Of a stretch of 10,307 nucleotides of DNA, positions 1 to 5,831 are shown one piece after another. Every line of letters starts with the position of its first letter. Within the stretch, counting starts at the first letter, position 1. The notes beneath the pieces are model-generated. The model did no database searches and had not been told where the DNA came from. It saw only the letters and a program-made list of their open reading frames with translations. The stretch is from assembly GCA_900751995.1 (NCBI GenBank), contig CAADTP010000039.1, positions 1 through 10,307 on the forward strand, written 5' to 3'. The stretch is from Lachnospiraceae bacterium. GTDB taxonomy: Bacteria > Bacillota > Clostridia > Lachnospirales > Lachnospiraceae. The position numbers and the translations under genes are program-made.

Positions 1-11
1 AAATGCGATAT

Positions 12-96
12 GCGGAAGTGTCGGAACTGGCAGACGAGCAAGACTAAGGATCTTGTGAGCATTGCGCTCGTGTGGGTTCAAGTCCCATCTTCCGCA
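12..96 (+). tRNA. tRNA-Leu (anticodon AAG)
   Basis: A complete class II tRNA can be folded by eye. The acceptor stem pairs GCGGAAG (12-18) with CTTCCGC (89-95), leaving A96 as discriminator base. The anticodon arm is CAAGA (39-43) with TCTTG (51-55) around the loop CTAAGGA, so the anticodon is AAG at 46-48, reading CUU/CUC leucine codons. A long variable arm (GAGC/GCTC, about 57-69) fits tRNA-Leu. The T arm has GTGGG/CCCAT with loop TTCAAGT (77-83). CCA is not encoded, so it must be added after transcription. It is probably the last gene of a tRNA cluster upstream, because a terminator follows directly and no promoter fits in the 11 bases before it. Confidence 0.96.
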
Positions 97-102
97 TGAG
101 AG

Positions 103-129
103 AACTCCTGTTACATCAGGAGTTTTTTT
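103..129 (+). terminator. Intrinsic terminator of the tRNA transcript
   Basis: AACTCCTG (103-110) pairs perfectly with CAGGAGTT (117-124) around a six-base loop, giving eight pairs. A run of seven T follows (123-129). It lies seven bases beyond the tRNA and so should end the tRNA transcription unit. Confidence 0.93.
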
Positions 130-159
130 GCGTTATTACAGAGTGCTTTCTATAACGCA
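129..159. repeat. Inverted repeat immediately after the tRNA terminator
   Basis: TGCGTTAT (129-136) is the exact reverse complement of ATAACGCA (152-159), with a 15-base loop. It begins on the last T of the terminator. No T-run follows on either strand, so it is not itself a classical terminator. It may be a backup or processing structure, or chance. Confidence 0.5.
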
Positions 160-167
160 GAAATGCC

Positions 168-209
168 CTGCGAGGATACACTCAGATGTATGAGAAAGAC
201 ATCTGCGAG
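168..209. repeat. Overlapping small repeats in the leader before the dgt promoter
   Basis: Several short pairings overlap here. CAGATGT (183-189) pairs with ACATCTG (199-205). ATACA (176-180) pairs with TGTAT (187-191), and CTCA (181-184) with TGAG (191-194). These use the same bases and exclude one another. CTGCGAG is also repeated directly at 168-174 and 203-209. The block lies upstream of the predicted promoter at 244, so it should not be in the dgt mRNA. It could be protein-binding DNA, a remnant, or chance; I recognise no known element. Confidence 0.35.
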
Positions 210-243
210 ATAAAAAAGAAATTTTTTTGAAAAAAAGAGGAAT

Positions 244-272
244 TTGAAACATTATGTAGAATATATTAATAT
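244..272 (+). promoter_or_regulatory. Predicted sigma-A promoter of the dgt-dnaG-rpoD operon
   Basis: TTGAAA (244-249) and TAATAT (267-272) are separated by exactly 17 bases, which matches a housekeeping promoter. Transcription would start near 279, leaving a leader of about 44 bases before the ATG at 323. The -10 box lies inside the 12-base AT-only palindrome TATATTAATATA (262-273). It is the only well-spaced promoter I found between the tRNA terminator and the first gene. Confidence 0.65.
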
Positions 273-309
273 AAGGAATTTTGTCGTTACTGTGAACCAT
301 TTGTACGGT

Positions 310-315
310 AGAGGA
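310..315 (+). promoter_or_regulatory. Ribosome binding site that decides the dGTPase start
   Basis: AGAGGA (310-315) is the only purine-rich site before the gene. It is one base from the ATG at 317, too close for initiation, but seven bases from the ATG at 323. The second ATG is therefore preferred. Confidence 0.6.
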
Positions 316-322
316 TATGCTT

Positions 323-1330
323 ATGAATATCAGAGAGAAGATGGAACAGCAGGAACTGGAACTTTTGAATCCGTATGCGGCACACAGTGCTCATTCCAGA
401 GGGAGAGAACGTGCAGAAGAAGAGTGTGATGTCAGGACTGTTTATCAGAGAGACCGTGACAGGATTCTTCACAGCAAGGCATTTCGCAGACTCAAGGATA
501 AGACGCAGGTGTTTCTTGCACCGCATGGTGACCATTACAGGAATCGTCTTACGCATACTCTTGAGGTATCACAGATTGCCCGGACGATCGCCAAGGCTCT
601 CCGGCTGAATGAGGATCTGGTTGAGGCAATCGCACTTGGACATGATCTTGGGCATACGCCGTTTGGCCATGCCGGTGAGCATGCATTAAATGAGATCCAT
701 CCGGGAGGTTTTGCCCATTACCGGCAGAGCATCCAGGTTGTACAGGTTCTGGAGAAGAACGGAGAAGGACTGAATCTTACGTGGGAAGTGCGGGATGGAA
801 TTCTGAACCACCGTCTCAGCGGGAAACCTGCGACTCTGGAGGGACAGATCGTTCGTTTTTCAGACAAGATCGCTTATATTCATCATGATATGGATGATGC
901 CCAGAGAGCAGGCATCCTGACCGAGGACGATATACCGGTCACGCTTCGGATACTTCTTGGCTATACGACAAGAGAACGCCTGAATACATTCGTGCACGAT
1001 ATTATTGAGAACAGTCTTGGCAGGGATCATATAGAGATGTCGGGAGAGATCTTTGAGGCATTGATGAATCTTCGGTCGCTTATGTTCCAGAATGTATATA
1101 TGCATCCGGAGGCAAAGAAAGAAGAGCAGAAAGCAATCAGAATGCTCACGAAATTATACGAATATTATATTGATAATCCGGAACAGATGTCCAGAGAATA
1201 TCAGGAGCTCATAAAGAGAGGAGAACCTGTATCCCAGGCGGTCTGTGATTACCTGTCAGGTATGACAGATCAGTATTCTATGGAGAAGTTCCGGCAGATA
1301 TACATACCGAAGTCCTGGGAGGGCTATTAA
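323..1330 (+). CDS. dgt: dGTPase-like HD-domain deoxynucleotide triphosphohydrolase
   Basis: This is an HD-superfamily phosphohydrolase of the dGTPase-like family, which splits dNTPs into deoxynucleoside and inorganic triphosphate and so trims dNTP pools. With the ATG at 323 it has 335 residues, usual for the short Firmicutes form; E. coli Dgt is longer. The family N-terminus is present: a Leu-Asn-Pro-Tyr-Ala element, then RTVYQRDRDRILHSKAFRRL and KTQVF. The metal-binding HD set is visible as H78 (NRLTHTLEV), H107-D108 (GHDLGHTPFGH) and D181 (RFSDKIAYIHHD), so it should be active. It is first in the operon, 20 bases ahead of dnaG. A dNTP-pool enzyme beside the primase makes functional sense, but this is inference. 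Substrate preference cannot be read from sequence, and the name dgt denotes the family rather than proven dGTP specificity. An ATG at 317 would add two residues but is badly spaced. Confidence 0.93.
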   Translation: MNIREKMEQQELELLNPYAAHSAHSRGRERAEEECDVRTVYQRDRDRILHSKAFRRLKDKTQVFLAPHGDHYRNRLTHTLEVSQIARTIAKALRLNEDLVEAIALGHDLGHTPFGHAGEHALNEIHPGGFAHYRQSIQVVQVLEKNGEGLNLTWEVRDGILNHRLSGKPATLEGQIVRFSDKIAYIHHDMDDAQRAGILTEDDIPVTLRILLGYTTRERLNTFVHDIIENSLGRDHIEMSGEIFEALMNLRSLMFQNVYMHPEAKKEEQKAIRMLTKLYEYYIDNPEQMSREYQELIKRGEPVSQAVCDYLSGMTDQYSMEKFRQIYIPKSWEGY

Positions 1331-1350
1331 GCAGCAGAGGAGGATGGGCA

Positions 1351-3153
1351 ATGCGTTATTCCGACGATATCATTGAAGAAGTACGTCAGAAGAATGATAT
1401 TGTAGATGTGGTATCCCAATATGTGAAACTAACACGGAAGGGAAGTTCTTATTTCGGACTGTGTCCCTTTCATAATGAGAAAACACCTTCGTTTTCCGTG
1501 ACGCCGGGAAAGCAGATGTATTATTGCTTTGGCTGCGGAGCCGGCGGAAATGTTTTTAATTTTATTATGGAATATGAGAATTATACATTTGGGGAGGCAC
1601 TGAAGCATTTGGCTGACAGGGCAGGAGTAGAACTTCCAAAGATCGAATATTCCAAAGAAGTGAGAGAGAAGGTACAGGAGAGGACGGAACTTCTGGAGAT
1701 CAATAAGCAGGCTGCACAGTATTTTTATTATCAGCTCCGCACAGAAAAGGGGGAGCAGGGATACCAGTATCTTACCGGCCGCGGTCTCAGCGAGGAGACC
1801 TTACGTAAGTTTGGACTCGGGTATTCAGATAAATTTGGCGGTGGCCTGTATCAGTTCCTCAAATCCAAAGGATACAGCGATGACCGGCTTCGGGAATCGG
1901 GTCTGTTCAATGTAGATGAACGCCATGGAATGTATGACAAGTTCTGGAACCGTGTGATCTTTCCGATCATGGATGTCAATAACCGTGTGATCGGTTTTGG
2001 CGGCCGTGTCATGGGAGATGGCAAACCGAAGTATCTGAACTCTCCGGAAACTAAGATTTTTGACAAGAGCAGAAACCTGTATGGACTGAATGTGGCAAGG
2101 ACAACCAGGCAGAAGTATCTGATCCTCTGTGAGGGATATATGGATGTGATCTCCATGCACCAGGCAGGATTCACAAATGCCGTTGCTTCTCTTGGAACAG
2201 CGCTTACCTCGGGACATGCAAGCCTTCTGAAGCGTTACACGCAGGAGGTGTTGCTTCTTTATGACAGTGATGAAGCCGGTGTCCGTGCGGCACTTCGTGC
2301 GATCCCGATTCTTCGGGAAGCGGGGCTGAATTCCAGGGTCGTGAATCTGCGCCCATATAAAGATCCGGATGAATTCATCAAGAATCTTGGGGCGGAGGCT
2401 TTTGAGGAACGGCTTAAGCAGGCATCTGACAGCTTTATGTTCCGGGTCAGTGTGGCAGAGAGTGAGTTCCAGATGGAGGAACCGCAGGGGCAGAACCGCT
2501 TTTTTGAACGCTGTGCGGAGATGATCCTGGAACTGAAGGATGAACTGGAGCGGAATCTCTATATCGAGGCTGTTGTCAGGAAATACCGGGGACAGTACGG
2601 GATCAGTACCGAGGATTTAAAGAAGAGAGTCAACACACTGGCACTTAAGGGGACACCGGCAGAATACCGCGTGCAGCCAAAGAAAAGTCAGGATAGTACC
2701 GCTAAGAAAAAGAAAGAAAATGCATCTGAACAGGCGCAGAAACTGATGCTGACCTGGATCGTCACCTATCCGAAGATTTTTGATAAGGTGGCACAGTATC
2801 TGACACCGGAGGATTTTGTGGTCCCTCTGTATCGGGAAGTCGCAGGCATGCTGTTTGCACAGAGGGAGGAGGGAGATGTAAATCCCGCCAGACTTCTGAA
2901 CAGCTTTACGGACAGTGAACAGCAGAGAGAGGTTGCCTCGTTGTTTAATGCGACGATCCATCTTGAGACGCCAAAGGAGCAGGATCAGGCATTTGCCGAT
3001 ACGCTTCTTCGGATCAAGACAGAGAGCCTTGCAGAAAAAAACCGGAACTGGAATCCTGCGGATATCGCGGGACTGCAGGAGATCATCAAAGCAAAAAAAG
3101 AATTAGAGGAACTCGGCCGAAAACGCCGGGAACTGCATATTTCTTTTGAATAA
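1351..3153 (+). CDS. dnaG: DNA primase DnaG
   Basis: DnaG makes the RNA primers that start leading- and lagging-strand synthesis, working with the replicative helicase at the fork. The 600-residue protein is normal in length and layout. The N-terminal zinc-binding domain carries C38-P-F-H41 and C59-F-G-C62 (CHC2 type). The catalytic core follows, with WNRVIFPIMD and GFGGR motifs around residues 194-218. The TOPRIM part has E261 in CEGYMDV and the acidic pair D305-x-D307 in LLYDSDEAG, which bind catalytic metal. A lysine-rich linker near 445-458 leads into the helical C-terminal helicase-interaction domain (about 460-600). AGAGGAGG (1336-1343) stands seven bases before the ATG. It sits 20 bases after the dGTPase-like gene and 38 before rpoD, and I see no promoter or terminator at either junction. 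Confidence 0.98.
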   Translation: MRYSDDIIEEVRQKNDIVDVVSQYVKLTRKGSSYFGLCPFHNEKTPSFSVTPGKQMYYCFGCGAGGNVFNFIMEYENYTFGEALKHLADRAGVELPKIEYSKEVREKVQERTELLEINKQAAQYFYYQLRTEKGEQGYQYLTGRGLSEETLRKFGLGYSDKFGGGLYQFLKSKGYSDDRLRESGLFNVDERHGMYDKFWNRVIFPIMDVNNRVIGFGGRVMGDGKPKYLNSPETKIFDKSRNLYGLNVARTTRQKYLILCEGYMDVISMHQAGFTNAVASLGTALTSGHASLLKRYTQEVLLLYDSDEAGVRAALRAIPILREAGLNSRVVNLRPYKDPDEFIKNLGAEAFEERLKQASDSFMFRVSVAESEFQMEEPQGQNRFFERCAEMILELKDELERNLYIEAVVRKYRGQYGISTEDLKKRVNTLALKGTPAEYRVQPKKSQDSTAKKKKENASEQAQKLMLTWIVTYPKIFDKVAQYLTPEDFVVPLYREVAGMLFAQREEGDVNPARLLNSFTDSEQQREVASLFNATIHLETPKEQDQAFADTLLRIKTESLAEKNRNWNPADIAGLQEIIKAKKELEELGRKRRELHISFE

Positions 3154-3191
3154 GGATAAAATATAAACACTATATGGAGGAATGAGCACCT

Positions 3192-4316
3192 ATGGAAATG
3201 AATATGGGTAAATTCAGCGAGAAACTGGTTGAACTTCTGGAGCTTGCAAAAAAGAAAAAAAATGTACTGGAATACCAGGAGATCAGTGATTTCTTCAAAG
3301 ATCAGCCCCTGGAAGTTGAACAGATGGAGAAGGTATACGATTTCCTGGAAGCCAGCGGAGTAGATGTTCTCCGTATTTCAGGGAATGACGATAGCCTGAT
3401 GCTGGACGATGATGCAGATCTGGATAAGCTCGATGATGAGGAAGAGATCGAGCTCGATAAGATCGATCTCTCAGTGCCGGAAGGTGTCAGCATTGAGGAT
3501 CCGGTCCGTATGTATCTCAAGGAGATCGGTAAAGTCAGCCTTCTTACAGCAGACGAGGAGATCGAGCTTGCGAAGCGTATGGAGCAGGGCGATGAGGAAG
3601 CCAAGAAACGTCTGGCAGAAGCCAACCTTCGTCTGGTAGTCAGCATTGCGAAGCGTTATGTGGGACGCGGAATGCTGTTTCTGGATCTGATCCAGGAAGG
3701 AAACCTCGGACTTATCAAGGCAGTTGAGAAATTTGACTACCGTAAAGGATATAAATTCAGTACCTATGCAACCTGGTGGATCCGTCAGGCGATCACAAGA
3801 GCGATCGCGGACCAGGCCAGAACTATCCGTATTCCGGTGCATATGGTAGAAACCATCAACAAACTGATCCGTGTTTCCCGTCAGTTACTGCAGGAGTTAG
3901 ACCGTGAACCTACTCCGGAAGAAATTGCAGAAGAGATGGATATGAATGTAGAGAGAGTCCGTGAGATCCTCAAGATCTCTCAGGAACCAGTATCTCTGGA
4001 AACTCCGATTGGTGAGGAGGAGGACAGCCATCTTGGAGACTTTATCCAGGACGACAATGTTCCGGTACCGGCAGATGCGGCAGCATTTACCCTGCTCAAG
4101 GAGCAGCTGATCGAAGTGCTTGGAACGCTGACAGAGAGAGAACAGAAAGTCTTAAGACTTCGTTTCGGACTGGATGACGGACGTGCACGTACTCTTGAAG
4201 AGGTTGGTAAGGAATTCAACGTCACCAGAGAGCGTATCCGTCAGATCGAGGCGAAGGCACTGCGCAAGCTGCGTCATCCGAGCCGCAGCCGCAAGCTGAA
4301 GGATTATCTGGACTGA
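3192..4316 (+). CDS. rpoD: Primary (housekeeping) RNA polymerase sigma factor, RpoD/SigA
   Basis: This sigma-70 factor directs RNA polymerase to -35/-10 promoters of growth genes. Its 374 residues match the short SigA form of Firmicutes, which lacks the large non-conserved insert of proteobacteria. Region 1.1 (about 5-75) is followed by an Asp/Glu-rich stretch (about 68-95). Region 1.2 begins at D103-P-V-R-M-Y-L. Region 2 contains NLRLVVSIAKRYVGRG, DLIQEGNLGL and the promoter-melting segment Y192-A-T-W-W-I-R-Q-A. Region 3 has PVHMVETINKL. Region 4 ends with the -35-binding helix-turn-helix (T334-LEEVGKEF-NVTRERIRQIEAKALRKL). GGAGGA (3176-3181) lies ten bases upstream of the chosen ATG; in-frame ATGs at 3198 and 3204 are further away. 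The stop TGA shares its A with the trmK ATG. A6 and A8 runs at 3248-3262 encode a conserved Lys cluster. Confidence 0.98.
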   Translation: MEMNMGKFSEKLVELLELAKKKKNVLEYQEISDFFKDQPLEVEQMEKVYDFLEASGVDVLRISGNDDSLMLDDDADLDKLDDEEEIELDKIDLSVPEGVSIEDPVRMYLKEIGKVSLLTADEEIELAKRMEQGDEEAKKRLAEANLRLVVSIAKRYVGRGMLFLDLIQEGNLGLIKAVEKFDYRKGYKFSTYATWWIRQAITRAIADQARTIRIPVHMVETINKLIRVSRQLLQELDREPTPEEIAEEMDMNVERVREILKISQEPVSLETPIGEEEDSHLGDFIQDDNVPVPADAAAFTLLKEQLIEVLGTLTEREQKVLRLRFGLDDGRARTLEEVGKEFNVTRERIRQIEAKALRKLRHPSRSRKLKDYLD

Positions 4317-5032
4317 TGGGTGCTTCAGTACAGATATCCAGGAGGCTTTGTGCGATCGCCGATATGGTGACAGAGGGAAACCGACTGGTGGATGTGGGCT
4401 GCGATCATGGATATCTGCCGGTATACCTGAAGCTTCAGGGCAGGATCCCGGGAGCGATTGCAACAGATGTTGCAGAAGGACCATTATCCAGAGCGAGAGC
4501 ACATATTGAACAGTATGGCTTGGGTTCTTACATAGAAACCAGACGCTGTGACGGACTGGCTGATATCGGACATGGAGAGGGAGATACTCTGGTTATCGCG
4601 GGAATGGGAGGACCTTTGATGGAGCGCATTCTTACGGATGGCAGAAGTGTCTGGGAAGATTTTCAGGAGATGATCCTTCAGCCACAGTCGGATATTCCGC
4701 ATTTTCGACACTTCCTTCTTGAAAACGGATTTCGCATTACAGAAGAAGAAATGATCCTTGAGGACGGCAAGTTTTACCCGATCCTCAAGGTGGATCGAAA
4801 AACAGAAGGGCAGATCTTGCCGTGGAGTATACAGGAAGAGATGTTTGGCAGATTTCTTCTGGAGAAGAGACATCCGGTTCTTAAGAAATATCTGGAGCGG
4901 GAATTAAGGATCCACGAAGAGATTCTGGAAAGGCTGAAAGAAGCCACTGGAGAGAGTGCGGTTAAACGCAAAAAAGAAATCGAGGAGGAGAGGCAGCTTA
5001 TCCTGGCTGCCCTGAATCATTATGAAAGTTAA
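4316..5032 (+). CDS. trmK: tRNA (adenine-22-N1)-methyltransferase TrmK
   Basis: TrmK (YqfN in Bacillus subtilis) methylates N1 of A22 in the D-loop region of certain tRNAs using S-adenosylmethionine. The 238-residue protein has the Rossmann-fold methyltransferase N-terminus: the SAM-binding motif LVDVGCDHGYLPVYL (24-38, with D26, G28 and G32), the acidic D51 after the second strand, CDGL at 78-81, and the family's VIAGMGG (93-99). The C-terminal part (about 165-238) is rich in Glu, Lys and Arg and looks like the coiled-coil tail of the family. Its ATG overlaps the rpoD stop (TGATG), with AAGGA at 4299-4303 as a distant ribosome site, so translation is probably coupled to rpoD. Position beside rpoD and a Nif3-family gene matches the sigA-yqfN-yqfO order of Firmicutes. 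Confidence 0.93.
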   Translation: MGASVQISRRLCAIADMVTEGNRLVDVGCDHGYLPVYLKLQGRIPGAIATDVAEGPLSRARAHIEQYGLGSYIETRRCDGLADIGHGEGDTLVIAGMGGPLMERILTDGRSVWEDFQEMILQPQSDIPHFRHFLLENGFRITEEEMILEDGKFYPILKVDRKTEGQILPWSIQEEMFGRFLLEKRHPVLKKYLERELRIHEEILERLKEATGESAVKRKKEIEEERQLILAALNHYES

Positions 5033-5804
5033 GGAACTGACAGCATGGCTGGATCATGAATATCCGGCAGAGGCGGCAGAGAACTGGGACAACGTCGGAC
5101 TTCTGGTCGGAGATGATGAGGAGGGTGTTTTTCATGTCTTTCTCGCATTGGACCTGACAGAGGAAACGCTTGAGGAGGCAGTGCAGGAAGGTGCAGATAT
5201 GATCATCACGCATCATCCGATGATCTTTGGCGGAATCAAGAGGATTAATAATTATGACTCGTCCGGAAGAAAAATTATGCGTCTGATTAGGAATAATATT
5301 TCCTATTATGCCATGCACACCAACTATGATGTACTTGGTATGGCTGAACTGAGCGCGGATTATCTGAAGCTTACGGACAGAGAAGTCCTTTCTGTGACAG
5401 AGGAGACAAAGGACGGCTGTGAGGGATTTGGCCGTGTCGGAATGCTTCCGGAGCAGATGACGCTGAGAGAGTGCGGAGACTTTGTCAAAAAGGCTCTTGC
5501 ACTTCATGATGTCAGAGTTTACGGTGATCCGGATCGTCTGGTGCAGAAGGCGGCAGTCTGTACGGGAAGCGGCAAGAGTATGATCCCGGATGCACTGGCA
5601 AAGGGAGCGCAGGTGTACGTTACCGGTGATATTGATCATCATACGGGAATTGATGCCGTAGCTGCCGGTCTTCCGATCATAGATGCCGGACATTATGGAA
5701 CAGAATATATTTTTATGGAGGCCATGAAGAAAAAACTGAGCCGGAAATTTCCGAAGCTTCAGATTTCATGTGCAGAAATAAAAAGCCCGTATATAACATT
5801 GTGA
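5022..5804 (+). CDS. Nif3-like dinuclear metal centre protein (YqfO/YbgI family)
   Basis: These widely conserved proteins form hexameric toroids with a two-metal site per subunit. They are sometimes annotated as GTP cyclohydrolase I type 2, but the cellular role is unsettled. Visible signatures are the N-terminal WDNVGLLVGD (22-31), the metal-binding ITHHP (H64, H65), HTNYD (H99 to D103), and near the C-terminus GDIDHHTG followed by H224 and E228 in AGHYGTE. The metal set looks intact. At 260 residues it is the compact form and lacks the roughly 110-residue central insert of longer homologues such as B. subtilis YqfO. The ATG lies 11 bases inside the end of trmK with GAGGCAG-type purines just upstream (about 4990), so reinitiation after trmK is likely. 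A link to tRNA modification or iron handling is only suggested by synteny. Confidence 0.92.
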   Translation: MKVKELTAWLDHEYPAEAAENWDNVGLLVGDDEEGVFHVFLALDLTEETLEEAVQEGADMIITHHPMIFGGIKRINNYDSSGRKIMRLIRNNISYYAMHTNYDVLGMAELSADYLKLTDREVLSVTEETKDGCEGFGRVGMLPEQMTLRECGDFVKKALALHDVRVYGDPDRLVQKAAVCTGSGKSMIPDALAKGAQVYVTGDIDHHTGIDAVAAGLPIIDAGHYGTEYIFMEAMKKKLSRKFPKLQISCAEIKSPYITL

Positions 5805-5831
5805 CATCAAGGGTAAACGGGAGGGTTTGTT

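Noticed and set aside
244..429. A short plus-strand frame beginning with TTG at 244 ahead of and overlapping the dGTPase-like gene.
   Set aside because: It starts inside the predicted -35 box and overlaps the conserved dGTPase N-terminus in another frame.
1825..2217. Long minus-strand open frames opposite dnaG, and similar ones opposite Nif3 and the kinase (4998-5693, 5766-6410).
   Set aside because: They lie wholly or mainly antisense to well-recognised genes, lack ribosome sites and show no family motifs, so they are by-products of the coding strand.
3146..3176. A promoter-like pair between dnaG and rpoD (TTGAAT at 3146, TATATG at 3171).
   Set aside because: The spacer is 19 bases and the start site would fall at or beyond the rpoD ribosome site, so it could not drive normal rpoD translation.
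3182..3211. A nine-codon out-of-frame reading frame (ATG at 3182, TAA at 3209) overlapping the start of rpoD, resembling an upstream regulatory peptide.
   Set aside because: The ribosome site GGAGGA ends directly at this ATG, with no spacing for initiation, whereas it is ten bases from the rpoD ATG. Nothing in the peptide suggests a stalling sequence.
3427..3470. Overlapping inverted repeats in rpoD (AGCTCGAT with ATCGAGCT; GAGATCGA with TCGATCTC).
   Set aside because: They lie in the Asp/Glu/Ile-rich acidic stretch, where repeated GAT, GAG and ATC codons create such pairings automatically.
5786..5821. A possible hairpin masking the kinase ribosome site (CCCGT with ACGGG).
   Set aside because: It has only five pairs and a 26-base loop, too weak to claim.
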